Shown: positions 1-8,002 of the stretch, piece after piece
Layout of the letters: every line of letters begins with the position of its first letter
Numbering within the stretch: the first letter of the stretch is position 1
Assembly (NCBI RefSeq): GCF_020559915.1
Contig: NZ_JAJCLZ010000023.1
Location: forward strand, 1 to 32,138
Direction: 5' to 3'
Length of the DNA stretch: 32,138 nucleotides
From: Ruminococcus sp. 210702-SL.1.03
GTDB lineage: Bacteria > Bacillota > Clostridia > Oscillospirales > Ruminococcaceae
Notes under the pieces: generated by a model
Told to the model about the DNA's origin: nothing
The model's database searches: none
Seen by the model: only the letters and a program-made list of their open reading frames with translations
Made by a program: the position numbers and the translations under genes

Positions 1-100
1 TTTCGTTCTTTCTCGTCACTCTCTCGACCATATCAGACAGCTTACGCTGTTCCCAAGCATCGGTAAATCCGGCGAATCTGATCTGTGGTGTATTGCTCAT
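1..100 (-). CDS. hsdS: Type I restriction specificity subunit HsdS (5' end only)
   Basis: Only the first ~33 codons lie in the window. They read [20 protein letters not shown] and then [13 protein letters not shown], the classic start of the first target-recognition domain of HsdS. The ATG (100-98) overlaps the hsdM stop codon in an ATGA arrangement, and GGAGG lies just upstream inside hsdM, so the two are translationally coupled. In the family, HsdS gives DNA sequence specificity to the HsdM2S methylase and HsdR2M2S nuclease complexes. The rest of hsdS, and presumably hsdR, lies beyond the left edge. Confidence 0.9.
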   Translation of the reverse strand, partial: MSNTPQIRFAGFTDAWEQRKLSDMVERVTRKNE

Positions 101-1701
101 AATATGCCCTCCAATACCTTCATCAGATCGGCAAGCTCGTTCTTCGTATCAGCATCGGCAGCGGTCAGCTCGCCCATCTGTGTGATAAGGTCGGTGGCTG
201 CTGTGTCCATTTCTGCGGAAATGTCGGAAAACTCGCTTGCCAGGTCGCTCAGGCTGATCTGTTCTTCTTGTTCAAAAGTATCGACGTAACGAGGGATATT
301 GAGGTTGTAGTCGTTCGCCTTGATCTCCTCATAAGTCGCAAGGTGCGCTTCTTTCTCCACGTCCTGACGGGCTGTGTAAAGCTCGATGATATGGTCGATG
401 TTCTCAGGACTCATGGAGTTCTGCTTCTTGCCCTTGACAAACTGCTGTGAAGCATCAATAAAGAGAATATCACGTCCGTCACGGTTCTTTTTCAGAGCAA
501 TGATCGTTGTCGGGATAGAAGTGTTATAGAACAGGTTTGCAGGCAGACCGATAACGGCATAAATAGCACCGCTGTCAATGAGCTTCTGTCTGATCTTGCC
601 CTCGGCAGCACCACGGAACAGAACGCCGTGGGGCAGAATGATAGCCATAGTACCTGTATTTTTCAGATGATAGAAGCCGTGAAGCAGAAATGCGTAGTCT
701 GCTTTGGACTTCGGCGCAAGCACACCATAGTCGGAGAAACGGCTGTCATTCAAAAATCCCGGTGCCGCAGACCACTTTGCGGAGTACGGAGGATTCATCA
801 GCACCATATCGAAATCCGTTTCTTCGTCCGTGGGCCAGTCCGCATCAAGCGTATCAGCATTACGGAGCGTCTGATTTTCGGGATCAACTCCGTGCAGGAA
901 CATATTCATTCGGGCGAGGTTGTATGTGGTCGTGCTGAGTTCCTGACCGAAATAGCGGATATAGTCGGGCTTGTGTGAGAACTTTCTTGCGTTCAGAAGC
1001 AGAGAACCCGATCCCATAGCAGCATCATACACCAGAAGTCCCTGCTTGTCCTCCTGTCCCTGAATCGCAACACGGGTAAGGATCTGTGAAACTGCCTGCG
1101 GTGTATAGAATTCTCCGGCTTTCTTTCCTGTTTCACTTGCAAACTGACCGATAAGGTATTCGTAAGCATCACCGAGAACATCGCCCTCATGGTTCAGCAG
1201 GTCGGCTTCATTGATCTTCTTGACTACCTCTGCAACGGTAGCAGACTGCTTCTGCTCACCGGAGCCAAGTCTTGTGGAATAGAGGTCAACATCAGCGAAC
1301 AGATTTGCAAAGATAGGATCGGACTGCTCCACATGATTGAATGCCTTTTTGAGCATTTCACGCTGAAAAGCGTTCTTGCTTGCCGCTTCTGCAAGTTTAG
1401 TATATGTAAGCTCAGGCTCGATAGTATAGTGGTAGCTCTCCTTGATGTCCTCCAGAAGTTCCTCGGCATCTTCGGTGCTGTAAACTTCTTCGTATGCTGC
1501 CTGTGCTTCTGCCATAGATTCGGGCTTTTCGTTATTGAGAAGGTCATAAACGTGTGTCAGGAATGTATCGGACAGATACTTATAGAATACGATTCCGAGA
1601 AGATAGTTCTTATATTCATTAGCGTCCATTTTACCGCGCAGAATATCTGCACCAGCCCAAAGAACGCTCAAAAGGTCTTTACTGTTTTCGTTTGCAGGCA
1701 T
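97..1701 (-). CDS. hsdM: Type I restriction-modification N6-adenine methyltransferase HsdM
   Basis: This 534-residue protein has the usual HsdM length. An N-terminal helical domain (about residues 8-150) precedes a class I SAM-dependent fold. Motif I is [10 protein letters not shown] (about 226-235) and the catalytic motif IV is NPPY (303-306), the signature of N6-adenine methylation. In the family it transfers methyl groups to the adenines of a split recognition site together with HsdS and protects host DNA. It is transcribed from a minus-strand promoter at 1766-1794 and overlaps hsdS by 4 bp. It appears intact. Confidence 0.96.
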   Translation of the reverse strand: MPANENSKDLLSVLWAGADILRGKMDANEYKNYLLGIVFYKYLSDTFLTHVYDLLNNEKPESMAEAQAAYEEVYSTEDAEELLEDIKESYHYTIEPELTYTKLAEAASKNAFQREMLKKAFNHVEQSDPIFANLFADVDLYSTRLGSGEQKQSATVAEVVKKINEADLLNHEGDVLGDAYEYLIGQFASETGKKAGEFYTPQAVSQILTRVAIQGQEDKQGLLVYDAAMGSGSLLLNARKFSHKPDYIRYFGQELSTTTYNLARMNMFLHGVDPENQTLRNADTLDADWPTDEETDFDMVLMNPPYSAKWSAAPGFLNDSRFSDYGVLAPKSKADYAFLLHGFYHLKNTGTMAIILPHGVLFRGAAEGKIRQKLIDSGAIYAVIGLPANLFYNTSIPTTIIALKKNRDGRDILFIDASQQFVKGKKQNSMSPENIDHIIELYTARQDVEKEAHLATYEEIKANDYNLNIPRYVDTFEQEEQISLSDLASEFSDISAEMDTAATDLITQMGELTAADADTKNELADLMKVLEGIL

Positions 1702-1765
1702 TATGGTTTCCTCCTATTTTCAGTTCACTCATGCTCAGGTACAGCGTGAGTGATATACATAGATA

Positions 1766-1794
1766 ATTATACCATAATTCCGTCAAAAATACAA
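1766..1794 (-). promoter_or_regulatory. Probable hsdM promoter
   Basis: On the minus strand TTGTAT is followed after 17 bp by a perfect TATAAT, about 65 bp before the hsdM start. It is the only good sigma-A match in this gap. Confidence 0.6.
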
Positions 1795-1874
1795 GTGGAA
1801 TTAGACGAAATTTTGAAATTTTCATCAATCAGCAGTTAACCGTTCAGACCAACCTGTGATATATAAATCATACC

Positions 1875-1901
1875 AACTTTGAACCCACTGGATTCAAAGT
1901 T
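1875..1901. repeat. 27-bp dispersed palindrome, copy 1
   Basis: The arms AACTTTGAACCC and GGATTCAAAGTT flank a 3-nt centre (one non-Watson-Crick position, G-T capable). This copy is base-for-base identical to the one inside parB (10840-10866) and related to those at 6598 and 22863. It lies just past the terminator of the XRE gene. Confidence 0.8.
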
Positions 1902-1911
1902 CCCCTAAAAC

Positions 1912-1939
1912 AAAAACGCTGGCGCACCGCCAGCGTTTT
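1912..1939 (-). terminator. Rho-independent terminator of the XRE gene
   Basis: An 8-bp GC stem (CGCTGGCG / CGCCAGCG, 3-nt loop) is flanked by A and T runs, so it can work on both strands. It lies just after the stop of the minus-strand XRE gene. Confidence 0.75.
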
Positions 1940-1945
1940 CCGTCA

Positions 1946-2254
1946 TTATCTGTTCAAAGCCTTTATCATCTGTAAGGCAAGGTCTGCTTTATCTTCGGGA
2001 AGTGTTCTGAATCCTGCCACAAGCTCTTTCTCTGTATCAGTAAGGATAGAAACCTCTCCTTCCTCGTTGAAAAACTCGGCAAGGGTAACGCCCATAGGCG
2101 TAAGCAGCTTTTGAAGTGTCTCGATCGTGGGCTGATTGATGCACTTTTCCAAGTCGCTGATATGCCCCTGAGACAAGCCGGACTCCTTGTGAAGTTTATA
2201 CATACTAAATCCCTTTGCCTTGCGTATCTCTCTTAACCTTGTTCCGTACTCCAT
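1946..2254 (-). CDS. XRE-family helix-turn-helix regulator
   Basis: This 102-residue protein has an N-terminal Cro/C1-type HTH (about residues 4-60): LREIRKAKGFSMYKLHKESG, then LSQGHISDLEK as turn and recognition helix. The short C-terminal part has no recognisable sensor. It is a DNA-binding repressor or activator of unknown target. It stands alone between hsdM and the divergent SLOG-domain gene and may control itself or that neighbour through the shared 130-bp gap. Its minus-strand upstream region has TATAAT but only a weak -35 box. Confidence 0.85.
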   Translation of the reverse strand: MEYGTRLREIRKAKGFSMYKLHKESGLSQGHISDLEKCINQPTIETLQKLLTPMGVTLAEFFNEEGEVSILTDTEKELVAGFRTLPEDKADLALQMIKALNR

Positions 2255-2387
2255 TTCTCCGAATCTCCTTTACCGTGTCCTTACTATTATTATAATGCTT
2301 TCGTTCGGATTTTATAATTCATAAGCCCCGAACTATTTACTTATCTATTCCGATATAGTATAATAGAAGGTGTGGAGGTGTTGCACT

Positions 2388-3395
2388 ATGAACAAATCAG
2401 TCTGCTTTACAGGACACAGAACCATAGCTGAGGATAAAGAAACGCTCTCAGCTCGGCTCTACGCTTTGCTTGAACGCTTCGTGACAGAGCAAAAGGTCAC
2501 GGACTTTTACACGGGCGGAGCTGTGGGGTGGGACGCTCTCGCTGCCCTGACCGTTCTGAAACTGCGTGAGAACTATACAGAGGTCAAACTGCACCTTGTA
2601 TTGCCTTGTCCATTTGAGGAGCAGTCTACAAAGTGGAATGAAGCACAGAAAACGGAATATCTGCATATTTTCGGTCTTGCTGACAGCGCAGAACAAGTCT
2701 CTGATCGCTATTATAACGGTTGTATGAAAGCAAGAAATGCCCGTCTTGTGGAGCTTGCATCTGATTACTGTATCTGCTACTGGAATCCCAAACACTACCG
2801 CAGCGGAACAGGACAGACGGTGCGTATGGCGCAGAAGAAAGGCATTGAGGTCATCAATCTGTTTGAATCTGATTCAAACAGCGTAATATCGCCTGTTGGT
2901 GGGTTGACAGATGGCTCAAATAGCGTTATAATAGAATTATCTAATAGATCGGAGGTATCCACAATGCCAAGAAAGAAGAAAACTGAAACCGCACCTGTTG
3001 CCGAAGTCAAGGCAGAGGTTGTGACCGAAGCTGTCAAGGAGACTGCTGCAGAAGCTCCGGCTGAAAAGCCTGCAAAGAAGCCTGCCGCAAAGAAAGCTCC
3101 TGCTAAGAAAACAGCTACCAAGACTCCTGCGAAAGCTGCTGAGAAGAAAACTACGGCTAAGACCACTACAAAGACCGCAGCTAAGACTACAAGAGCGACT
3201 GCTCCCGTTGAGACAGTCAAGGTCCAGTTCGGTGGCGATGAATATGATTTCGCTGAAATAAAGAAGGCAGTTGAAGCCGATTATAAGAGCAAATTCAAGG
3301 GCAAGGTCAAGACTATCGAGTTTTACATCAAGCCGGAAGATAAGGCTGTTTACTACGTTATCAACGGTGATTTCTCCGATAAGATTGAGCTTTGA
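2388..3395 (+). CDS. SLOG-fold (DUF1273/YspA-like) protein reading through into the next gene
   Basis: The start is the ATG at 2388, 8 bp after GGAGGTG; an in-frame GTG at 2370 lies before that ribosome binding site. The first ~165 residues form a SLOG (Rossmann-like) domain: an N-terminal SVCFTGHR, TGGAVGWDALAA, and a late NARLVELASDYCICYWN segment. Such proteins are thought to bind nucleotides or nucleotide-derived ligands. After VINLFE the frame stays open through what looks like intergenic DNA: a 23-bp perfect palindrome, a consensus promoter and an RBS. It then enters the 2964-3395 gene in frame. Either a stop codon has been lost, giving a 335-residue fusion, or the downstream gene is normally made alone. 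Confidence 0.75.
   Translation: MNKSVCFTGHRTIAEDKETLSARLYALLERFVTEQKVTDFYTGGAVGWDALAALTVLKLRENYTEVKLHLVLPCPFEEQSTKWNEAQKTEYLHIFGLADSAEQVSDRYYNGCMKARNARLVELASDYCICYWNPKHYRSGTGQTVRMAQKKGIEVINLFESDSNSVISPVGGLTDGSNSVIIELSNRSEVSTMPRKKKTETAPVAEVKAEVVTEAVKETAAEAPAEKPAKKPAAKKAPAKKTATKTPAKAAEKKTTAKTTTKTAAKTTRATAPVETVKVQFGGDEYDFAEIKKAVEADYKSKFKGKVKTIEFYIKPEDKAVYYVINGDFSDKIEL
2859..2881. repeat. 23-bp perfect palindrome in the SLOG read-through segment
   Basis: The 11-bp arms CTGTTTGAATC and GATTCAAACAG are perfect around a single central T. The palindrome shares the TTTGAATC...GATTCAAA core with the 27-bp dispersed repeat. It sits where the SLOG domain ends and encodes LFESDSN in the open frame, so its insertion may have helped remove a stop codon. 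Confidence 0.65.
2904..2932 (+). promoter_or_regulatory. Consensus promoter inside the SLOG reading frame
   Basis: Perfect TTGACA (2904-2909) and TATAAT (2927-2932) are separated by 17 bp. An RBS (GGAGG, 2951-2955) and an ATG (2964) follow. This argues that the Lys/Ala-rich gene is transcribed on its own. Confidence 0.85.
2964..3395 (+). CDS. Lys/Ala/Pro-rich basic protein (DUF6465-like)
   Basis: This 143-residue protein has its own promoter and RBS, although it is in frame with the SLOG ORF upstream. Residues ~1-80 are low-complexity repeats of the AKKPAAKKAPAKK type, like histone H1 or bacterial histone-like tails. Residues ~85-143 form a compact domain (VQFGGDEYDFAEIKKAV, KTIEFYIKPEDKAVYYVING) that I associate with DUF6465 proteins of Clostridia. 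Nucleic-acid binding by the basic tail is inference. A terminator follows directly. The antisense Val/Ala-rich ORF here is a compositional shadow. Confidence 0.75.
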   Translation: MPRKKKTETAPVAEVKAEVVTEAVKETAAEAPAEKPAKKPAAKKAPAKKTATKTPAKAAEKKTTAKTTTKTAAKTTRATAPVETVKVQFGGDEYDFAEIKKAVEADYKSKFKGKVKTIEFYIKPEDKAVYYVINGDFSDKIEL

Positions 3396-3410
3396 TTTGA
3401 CGGTATTGTA

Positions 3411-3446
3411 ACGGGTGCGACTCGCTCAGGGTTGCTCCCGTTTTTT
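3411..3446 (+). terminator. Rho-independent terminator
   Basis: A G/C-rich stem (ACGGGTGCGAC pairing with GTTGCTCCCGT, with a few mismatches or wobbles) is followed by TTTTTT, 15 bp after the Lys/Ala-rich gene. Confidence 0.8.
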
Positions 3447-3457
3447 CGTATACTGGA

Positions 3458-3486
3458 TTGAAAAGCACGGCTGATTGTGGTATAGT
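3458..3486 (+). promoter_or_regulatory. Promoter of the zinc-ribbon gene
   Basis: TTGAAA (3458-3463), 17 bp, then TATAGT (3481-3486), about 57 bp before the next start. Confidence 0.65.
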
Positions 3487-3543
3487 AGGTAATTTAATCA
3501 ATGTGCGAGAACGCTCGCCAAATCGGAATTTATAGGTGATAGT

Positions 3544-3753
3544 ATGGAGAATAATATAATTGGAACTTGTGTAGAATGCGGCAGTGAGTTTCTAAAATCA
3601 AAATCTAAAATGGAAGAATTATGTCCAGAATGCGCTTATTGGTTATATGGATATGAAAATTGTAAGCATATTTTCAAAGACGGGAAATGCACAATATGTC
3701 TTTGGAACGGAAACAAAAGTGATTATATAAAATCTTTATCAGATAAATTATGA
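3544..3753 (+). CDS. Small zinc-ribbon protein
   Basis: This 69-residue protein has three CxxC knuckles: CVECG near the N-terminus, CPEC at ~28, and CTIC at ~56, plus His and Cys in CKH. It probably binds one or two zinc ions. It has its own promoter and a weak RBS (AGGTG) before ATG 3544. Codon use is more AT-rich than the SRAP gene that follows. The function is unknown; nucleic-acid or protein binding would be typical for such a fold. Confidence 0.6.
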   Translation: MENNIIGTCVECGSEFLKSKSKMEELCPECAYWLYGYENCKHIFKDGKCTICLWNGNKSDYIKSLSDKL

Positions 3754-3786
3754 TTTAGCATAGCAAATAAGAAAGGAGCGAACCCC

Positions 3787-4473
3787 ATGTGTACTTGGTT
3801 CTATGCAGAAAGATCCACGCTGTCACCAATCATCACAAAGGCACAGCAGTTGCCGCTTGCGAATACGATCAGGAACACTATGTCACGTTCGGCGGAAATG
3901 TCCGGCAATATCCGTCCTACCGATATGGCAGCGGTGTTTGCTCCGAATAAGCAAGGCAATATGGCGGTGTTCCCGATGATATGGGGCTTCACGGTCGAAC
4001 AATCATCAAAACCGCTTATCAACTGCCGTATCGAAACAGCGGACCAGAAGCCCGTATGGAAAGACTCTTGGTTCAGGCGGAGATGCGTGATTCCCGCATC
4101 TTGGTACTACGAATGGGGCATACCGCCATCTGAGGTCGGCTACCATAACGCAAATGAACAGCGGAACATCAAAAAAGAAAAGTATGCGATACAGCCGGAA
4201 GGTTCTGAGATCACATACCTTGCAGGACTGTACCGCTTTGAGGAGCATAGAGGTGTCCAGATACCTATGTTTGCCGTGCTGACAAGAGAATCGGTCGAAC
4301 CTGTAAGCTCTATCCATGACCGAATGCCACTTATCCTCGGTAAAGACAGCTTGCGTGAGTGGGTGCGTCCTGACGGTGATCCAGGCAGGATAGCGAAAAA
4401 GGCTTTGACGAATATGGTTATGGAGAAAGCAACGGACTATCCTGAGCCGAAGCCTGCGTTTATGCAGATATAG
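3787..4473 (+). CDS. SRAP-domain protein (YedK/HMCES-like abasic-site protein)
   Basis: This 228-residue protein matches the size of bacterial SRAP proteins. The start is MCTWF: after removal of Met1, Cys2 would be the residue that forms a thiazolidine crosslink with abasic sites in single-stranded DNA. Other hallmarks are VIPASWYYEWG (catalytic Glu region, about residue 106) and the active-site His in SIHDRMPLIL (about 178). In the family it protects ssDNA abasic sites from cleavage. The usual MCGR start is MCTW here, a mild variant. The RBS AAGGAGCG supports the start, and the next gene starts 7-10 bp after its stop. Confidence 0.9.
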   Translation: MCTWFYAERSTLSPIITKAQQLPLANTIRNTMSRSAEMSGNIRPTDMAAVFAPNKQGNMAVFPMIWGFTVEQSSKPLINCRIETADQKPVWKDSWFRRRCVIPASWYYEWGIPPSEVGYHNANEQRNIKKEKYAIQPEGSEITYLAGLYRFEEHRGVQIPMFAVLTRESVEPVSSIHDRMPLILGKDSLREWVRPDGDPGRIAKKALTNMVMEKATDYPEPKPAFMQI

Positions 4474-4479
4474 GAGGAA

Positions 4480-5040
4480 ATGATGGAAGAAGCGATCAAG
4501 CATTACATGGATATAGTGCGGTATAAAGGGATAAATATATATCACTTTCCGGTAGGCAGACGATTATCAAATGTTGATCCTGAACTAATGCGTCGTTTTA
4601 ATGCAGGTGAAATATTTGTTGCAAGACAGGAACACTCTGATTTTGAGATTTTCAATCGTGAGATCGGTTACCAGTTGCCAAAGGATATTGCAGATTATCT
4701 CAATGCGTACTGGCAGCCGGGTGTATTCGGCTATTATAAAGACTTGCCTGAATGTTTCATGTTGTTTTCAGCAATCAGGCACATAGGCGAAAAGCCTGAT
4801 GATTTTCTTTTACGTTCAGGCGGATTAATCGCAGAAGCTAAAAGGTGGGTATCATATGACGGCGATCTGAACAGATATATGCCTATTGGCATTTATGATG
4901 CTTATTCCTGTTCATTCCTATTATATGAAGTCGAAACAGGCAGGATATTCATAGAAGATTTGGATAATGAAGGCGGCGTAGAAAACGAGCCTGTTGCTGA
5001 TTCATTAAAAGAGCTGATTCTCGGCTTATATTTGAAATAA
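4480..5040 (+). CDS. SUKH (SMI1/KNR4)-like protein, possibly immunity-type
   Basis: This is a 186-residue acidic soluble protein. EIGYQLPKDIADYLNAYW followed by a Gly/Tyr-rich strand, then YMPIGIYDAYSCSFLLYEVE and FIEDLDNEG, resembles the SMI1/KNR4 (SUKH) layout of many polymorphic-toxin immunity proteins. I do not see decisive signature residues, so the family call is tentative. ATG 4480 and ATG 4483 both follow AGGAGG; 4483 has the better spacing. It follows the SRAP gene closely. No toxin gene is adjacent. Confidence 0.5.
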   Translation: MMEEAIKHYMDIVRYKGINIYHFPVGRRLSNVDPELMRRFNAGEIFVARQEHSDFEIFNREIGYQLPKDIADYLNAYWQPGVFGYYKDLPECFMLFSAIRHIGEKPDDFLLRSGGLIAEAKRWVSYDGDLNRYMPIGIYDAYSCSFLLYEVETGRIFIEDLDNEGGVENEPVADSLKELILGLYLK

Positions 5041-5080
5041 AAGGTAATAAGCTTAGTTTTTGTTGTAACGGAGGACGATC

Positions 5081-5527
5081 ATGAGTAAAGATAACATTCG
5101 ACCGATCACTATGGAGCATATCCAGCGCTATGGTGACATATATGCAAAAGCCTTTTCGGGAGAGCCGTGGAATGATCCGTGGAAACCGGAAGATGCGGTC
5201 ATTCACGTTCGGGAGCTGTTGGAGTCAAAGCAAGCCTATGGGCTTGAATATGTCCTTGACAGCAAGGTCGTCGGCTTTATCCTCGGAACATCAATGCTGT
5301 TCCATTATGGCAGGACTTTTGATATCAACGATCTCGCTGTCGATCCCGAATATCAGCGCAGAGGTATCGCAAAGGAACTGCTTGAAAAGTGCCTTGCGGA
5401 TATAAAGGCGCAGGGTATGGTGGGAGTCCACCTTATCACCGCCGGAGAGGGCGTTCTGCCTGAGTTTTACGCAAAATATGGCTTCAAAAAGGAAACTGAG
5501 GTCATACTGATGGGAGCAGAACTGTGA
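5081..5527 (+). CDS. GNAT-family N-acetyltransferase
   Basis: This 148-residue protein has a GNAT fold: GFILGTSMLF (beta-4), FDINDLAVDPEYQRRGIAKELL (acetyl-CoA pyrophosphate loop, R/Q-x-x-G-x-A type, about residues 88-109) and a C-terminal PEFYAKYGFKKET. It would transfer an acetyl group from acetyl-CoA to an unknown small molecule or protein amine. GGAGG lies upstream of the ATG. It overlaps the next GNAT gene by 4 bp, so the two are translationally coupled. Confidence 0.88.
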   Translation: MSKDNIRPITMEHIQRYGDIYAKAFSGEPWNDPWKPEDAVIHVRELLESKQAYGLEYVLDSKVVGFILGTSMLFHYGRTFDINDLAVDPEYQRRGIAKELLEKCLADIKAQGMVGVHLITAGEGVLPEFYAKYGFKKETEVILMGAEL

Positions 5528-5973
5528 TAAAACGTGCTGAATATAATGATCTGCAAGAAATACTTGCTTTACAATACCTCGCTTACCAGAGTGAAGCTGA
5601 ACTGTTTGGCAGCAAAGATATTCCTCCGTTGAAGCAGACCTTAGATGAGGTCATTGAGGAGTTCAATAATGGTATCATATTGAAATTGACAGATGAAAAT
5701 GGTTCTATTATCGGTTCAGTCCGTGCTACTGAAAAGAACGGAACGGTTTATATCGGAAAACTGATGGTTCACCCTGATCACAGATGCAAAGGATATGGCA
5801 CAAAACTTCTCTCGGAGATAGAAAACTGCTATCCCGACAAGCGTTTTGAGCTTTTTACAAGTACCAGAAGCGTTGATAATATACGGCTGTATGAAAAAGT
5901 GGGATATAAGATCTTTGACCGAAAACCCGTTGATGATGAACTGGTATTCGTGTATATGGAAAAATGTTGTTGA
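5524..5973 (+). CDS. GNAT-family N-acetyltransferase (second of a pair)
   Basis: This 149-residue protein starts with a GTG that overlaps the stop of the previous gene (GTGA). The acetyl-CoA loop is IGKLMVHPDHRCKGYGTKLL (about residues 78-97); a later NIRLYEKVGYKIF is the usual C-terminal GNAT element. The two proteins share the fold but little sequence, so this is not a recent duplication. Substrate unknown; the pair may act on related substrates. Confidence 0.87.
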   Translation: MIKRAEYNDLQEILALQYLAYQSEAELFGSKDIPPLKQTLDEVIEEFNNGIILKLTDENGSIIGSVRATEKNGTVYIGKLMVHPDHRCKGYGTKLLSEIENCYPDKRFELFTSTRSVDNIRLYEKVGYKIFDRKPVDDELVFVYMEKCC

Positions 5974-6011
5974 CATAACAAAAAACCTTGATATACGAAA
6001 CGGAGAGCTTA

Positions 6012-6587
6012 ATGTATAAGTTTATAGGAATAATAAAAGCTGATTACAGATATGAATATGAACCACTACCTGATAACGCAAGACTAATGGTGGATAGATC
6101 AAAAACGATAGCTATAATTGCTGGATTTCTTGGAATAACAGTTGGATATTCATTACTTCTTGTTAAGCAATATGTGCTAAACAACGGTGAAGCAGTATTA
6201 AACAAACCTTTCATATTATTGGGAGCTGTAATTGGTGCTTTGCTGTTACTGCTTCATGAGTTTCTTCATCTAATTCCATATCCTGAGAACAGCACAAAAA
6301 TAATATCCATTAAAGGCGGTACACCGAGTGCTTTCTGTTCGGCAGCCGTCAGCAAAGGTGCATTTATTGTTTCAAGTCTTTTGCCTGTTTTGCTTGGAAT
6401 AATTCCTATGATACTGTTTATGTTACTGCCATCAACATATCAGGTGATAAACACACTTCTTTGGACAACGGGAACAATCGGGCTTGCTTCTCCGGCTAAT
6501 GATTACGCCGATGCTCTTAGATGTTTGATAAACGTACCATCAAAATGCAAAATACAAAGCGGCAATGGTGGATTTTATTATTTTTGA
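6012..6587 (+). CDS. DUF3267-type membrane zincin (putative metalloprotease)
   Basis: I chose ATG 6012 because GGAG lies just ahead of it; an in-frame TTG at 5988 has none. The 191-residue protein has about four hydrophobic helices. HEFLH at ~81-85 is an HExxH zinc motif inside a membrane-proximal helix, as in DUF3267 proteins. A late ANDYADALRC segment could supply a third ligand. The substrate is unknown. It is followed by a dispersed palindrome and a bidirectional terminator. Confidence 0.75.
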   Translation: MYKFIGIIKADYRYEYEPLPDNARLMVDRSKTIAIIAGFLGITVGYSLLLVKQYVLNNGEAVLNKPFILLGAVIGALLLLLHEFLHLIPYPENSTKIISIKGGTPSAFCSAAVSKGAFIVSSLLPVLLGIIPMILFMLLPSTYQVINTLLWTTGTIGLASPANDYADALRCLINVPSKCKIQSGNGGFYYF

Positions 6588-6597
6588 GTGAATATCT

Positions 6598-6624
6598 AAC
6601 TTCGATCCCACTGGAGTCAAAGTT
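6598..6624. repeat. 27-bp dispersed palindrome, copy 2 (diverged)
   Basis: The arms AACTTCGATCCC and GGAGTCAAAGTT surround ACT. It keeps the centre and the outer AACTT/AAAGTT of copy 1 with a few changes, some of which keep pairing through G-T. It lies 10 bp after the DUF3267 stop and next to a terminator. Confidence 0.7.
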
Positions 6625-6630
6625 CCCCAT

Positions 6631-6669
6631 ATAACGAAAAGGACGGCACAAACCGTCCTTTTTCGTTAT
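6631..6669. terminator. Bidirectional terminator between convergent genes
   Basis: A ~16-bp stem (ATAACGAAAAGGACGG and its complement, 6-nt loop) carries A and T runs in both directions. It overlaps the stop codon of the minus-strand NYN gene and ends the plus-strand DUF3267 transcript. Confidence 0.85.
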
Positions 6670-7991
6670 CTCTGTATTTCGATCTCAAACTTTCCCTCGG
6701 AGTTCACCTTGAGCCGCAAGGTCTTGACATACCGATTGCAGAAATTCTCCATTTCCTTCATGGTAGCAGTCACTCTTGTGGCTTCGTAGATCTTGTGGGT
6801 AAGGTCCAGAGGGTTCTCACCGACAAGCGAGGGCAAATGCTTTTCAAGCTCCGCAAAGAGAACAGCTCGCTTCATATCCTCCGTTCCTGCGGTGCAGAAG
6901 TCATCTATTGCACAGTAGTAGATGCCGTGCTGTGCGAGGGCGTTCTTGATCGCCGTTCCGCACTTCTCATATTCGTACATAACGAGAAACTTGGCTTTCG
7001 GCAGGCTCTCGATGAGTCCCCAAAAGTCGGAATCACTCGACACGATGATAAATGATGTGATGCCGTCACGGTAGAAGTCCGTGACTACGCTTGCAGTCAT
7101 TCGCACATCGACCAGGGACTTTCTGTCGGTCACACGGTCGATCTCGATATGCTCGGTGGGTATCTGCGTAAATTTGGAGAGCCAGTCCCAGCCTGCTGTG
7201 GTGTGCGGATCGTCATAGAGCGTTATTTTCTCGATCTTGGCAAGTTCTTCGGGATTTAAGCCTTTCAGCACACTGTACAGCTTGTACGGGTTGGAGTTCT
7301 CACAATCGACGGCGATCGCAGTTTTCTCGGCACTGTCGATAAATTTATAAATATTGTTTCGTGTTTCATCGTCTGCGTCCCGATATTTCGTGGAGTCGGT
7401 GAAGCTGTCATTATGCTGACCGTAGATAATCTTCAGAAACTTGCGGTCGGAATAGACGATGCTCCCCACATCGGCAGGCTGCCAGTGAATATACATCTGA
7501 AACGGGTAATGCTCGATGTTCGCCATGTACTTGGTGAACTCATGCTTCATGACACCGTTCTTGTTGTATTTCGGGACAAAGAACAAGTCTCGGATATACT
7601 CCCAATTCAGCCAGTCATAGAACAAACGGGAGCATTTGTCAATGTTTTCATTGATGAGCCTTGTAAACTCCTGCATATACTTCTCAGAGCGTGAGTTTGC
7701 CTGAATAATGGTAAATCCCCATTTTTCAAGCTGCTTGATGTTGTCGTGGTCATACCACTCGATGTTATGCAGGTTTTTAAGCTCAAACCGTATCAGGTCA
7801 TCAGTCTTTTTGAACTTCTGCATCAGTACGGTTCTCAGCTTACATAAATATCGTATAGCAGTAGCATCACGGTCGGCTTTGAGCTTGTCTATCAGCTCGG
7901 CACATTCCCCATAGCTTGCGGTGAGTGCCGACATTCGGACACCAATCATATAGGCGATCGTGGTAACTACCTCTTTGGTATCAACGGTCAA
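6666..7991 (-). CDS. NYN-domain (PIN-like) protein, putative nuclease
   Basis: This is a 441-residue protein starting at a TTG with AGGAGG 7 bp upstream. The N-terminal ~200 residues are of unknown family. From ~215 an NYN/PIN-like fold is seen: AIAVDCENSNPYKL (first acidic residues), then ITLYDD, VDVRMTASVVTDFYRDG and FIIVSSDSDFWGLIE (further acidic residues), and finally MYEYEKCGTAIKNAL. NYN proteins are metal-dependent RNases or related nucleases. It is encoded 11 bp after a small helix-hairpin-helix protein, suggesting a nucleic-acid-handling pair. Confidence 0.75.
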   Translation of the reverse strand: MTVDTKEVVTTIAYMIGVRMSALTASYGECAELIDKLKADRDATAIRYLCKLRTVLMQKFKKTDDLIRFELKNLHNIEWYDHDNIKQLEKWGFTIIQANSRSEKYMQEFTRLINENIDKCSRLFYDWLNWEYIRDLFFVPKYNKNGVMKHEFTKYMANIEHYPFQMYIHWQPADVGSIVYSDRKFLKIIYGQHNDSFTDSTKYRDADDETRNNIYKFIDSAEKTAIAVDCENSNPYKLYSVLKGLNPEELAKIEKITLYDDPHTTAGWDWLSKFTQIPTEHIEIDRVTDRKSLVDVRMTASVVTDFYRDGITSFIIVSSDSDFWGLIESLPKAKFLVMYEYEKCGTAIKNALAQHGIYYCAIDDFCTAGTEDMKRAVLFAELEKHLPSLVGENPLDLTHKIYEATRVTATMKEMENFCNRYVKTLRLKVNSEGKFEIEIQR

Positions 7992-8002
7992 GGAAATTCC
8001 TC

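Noticed and set aside
993..1547. Additional open frames on both strands inside hsdM
   Set aside because: They overlap a full, well-conserved methyltransferase and lack RBS or family resemblance.
2795..3220. Minus-strand 141-codon Val/Ala-rich open frame
   Set aside because: It is the antisense of the Lys/Ala repeat region; its composition follows from the GCN/AAR codons on the other strand and it has no RBS.
3801..4545. Minus-strand frames opposite the SRAP gene
   Set aside because: The plus-strand frame carries all SRAP motifs; the opposite frames have no recognisable domain or RBS.
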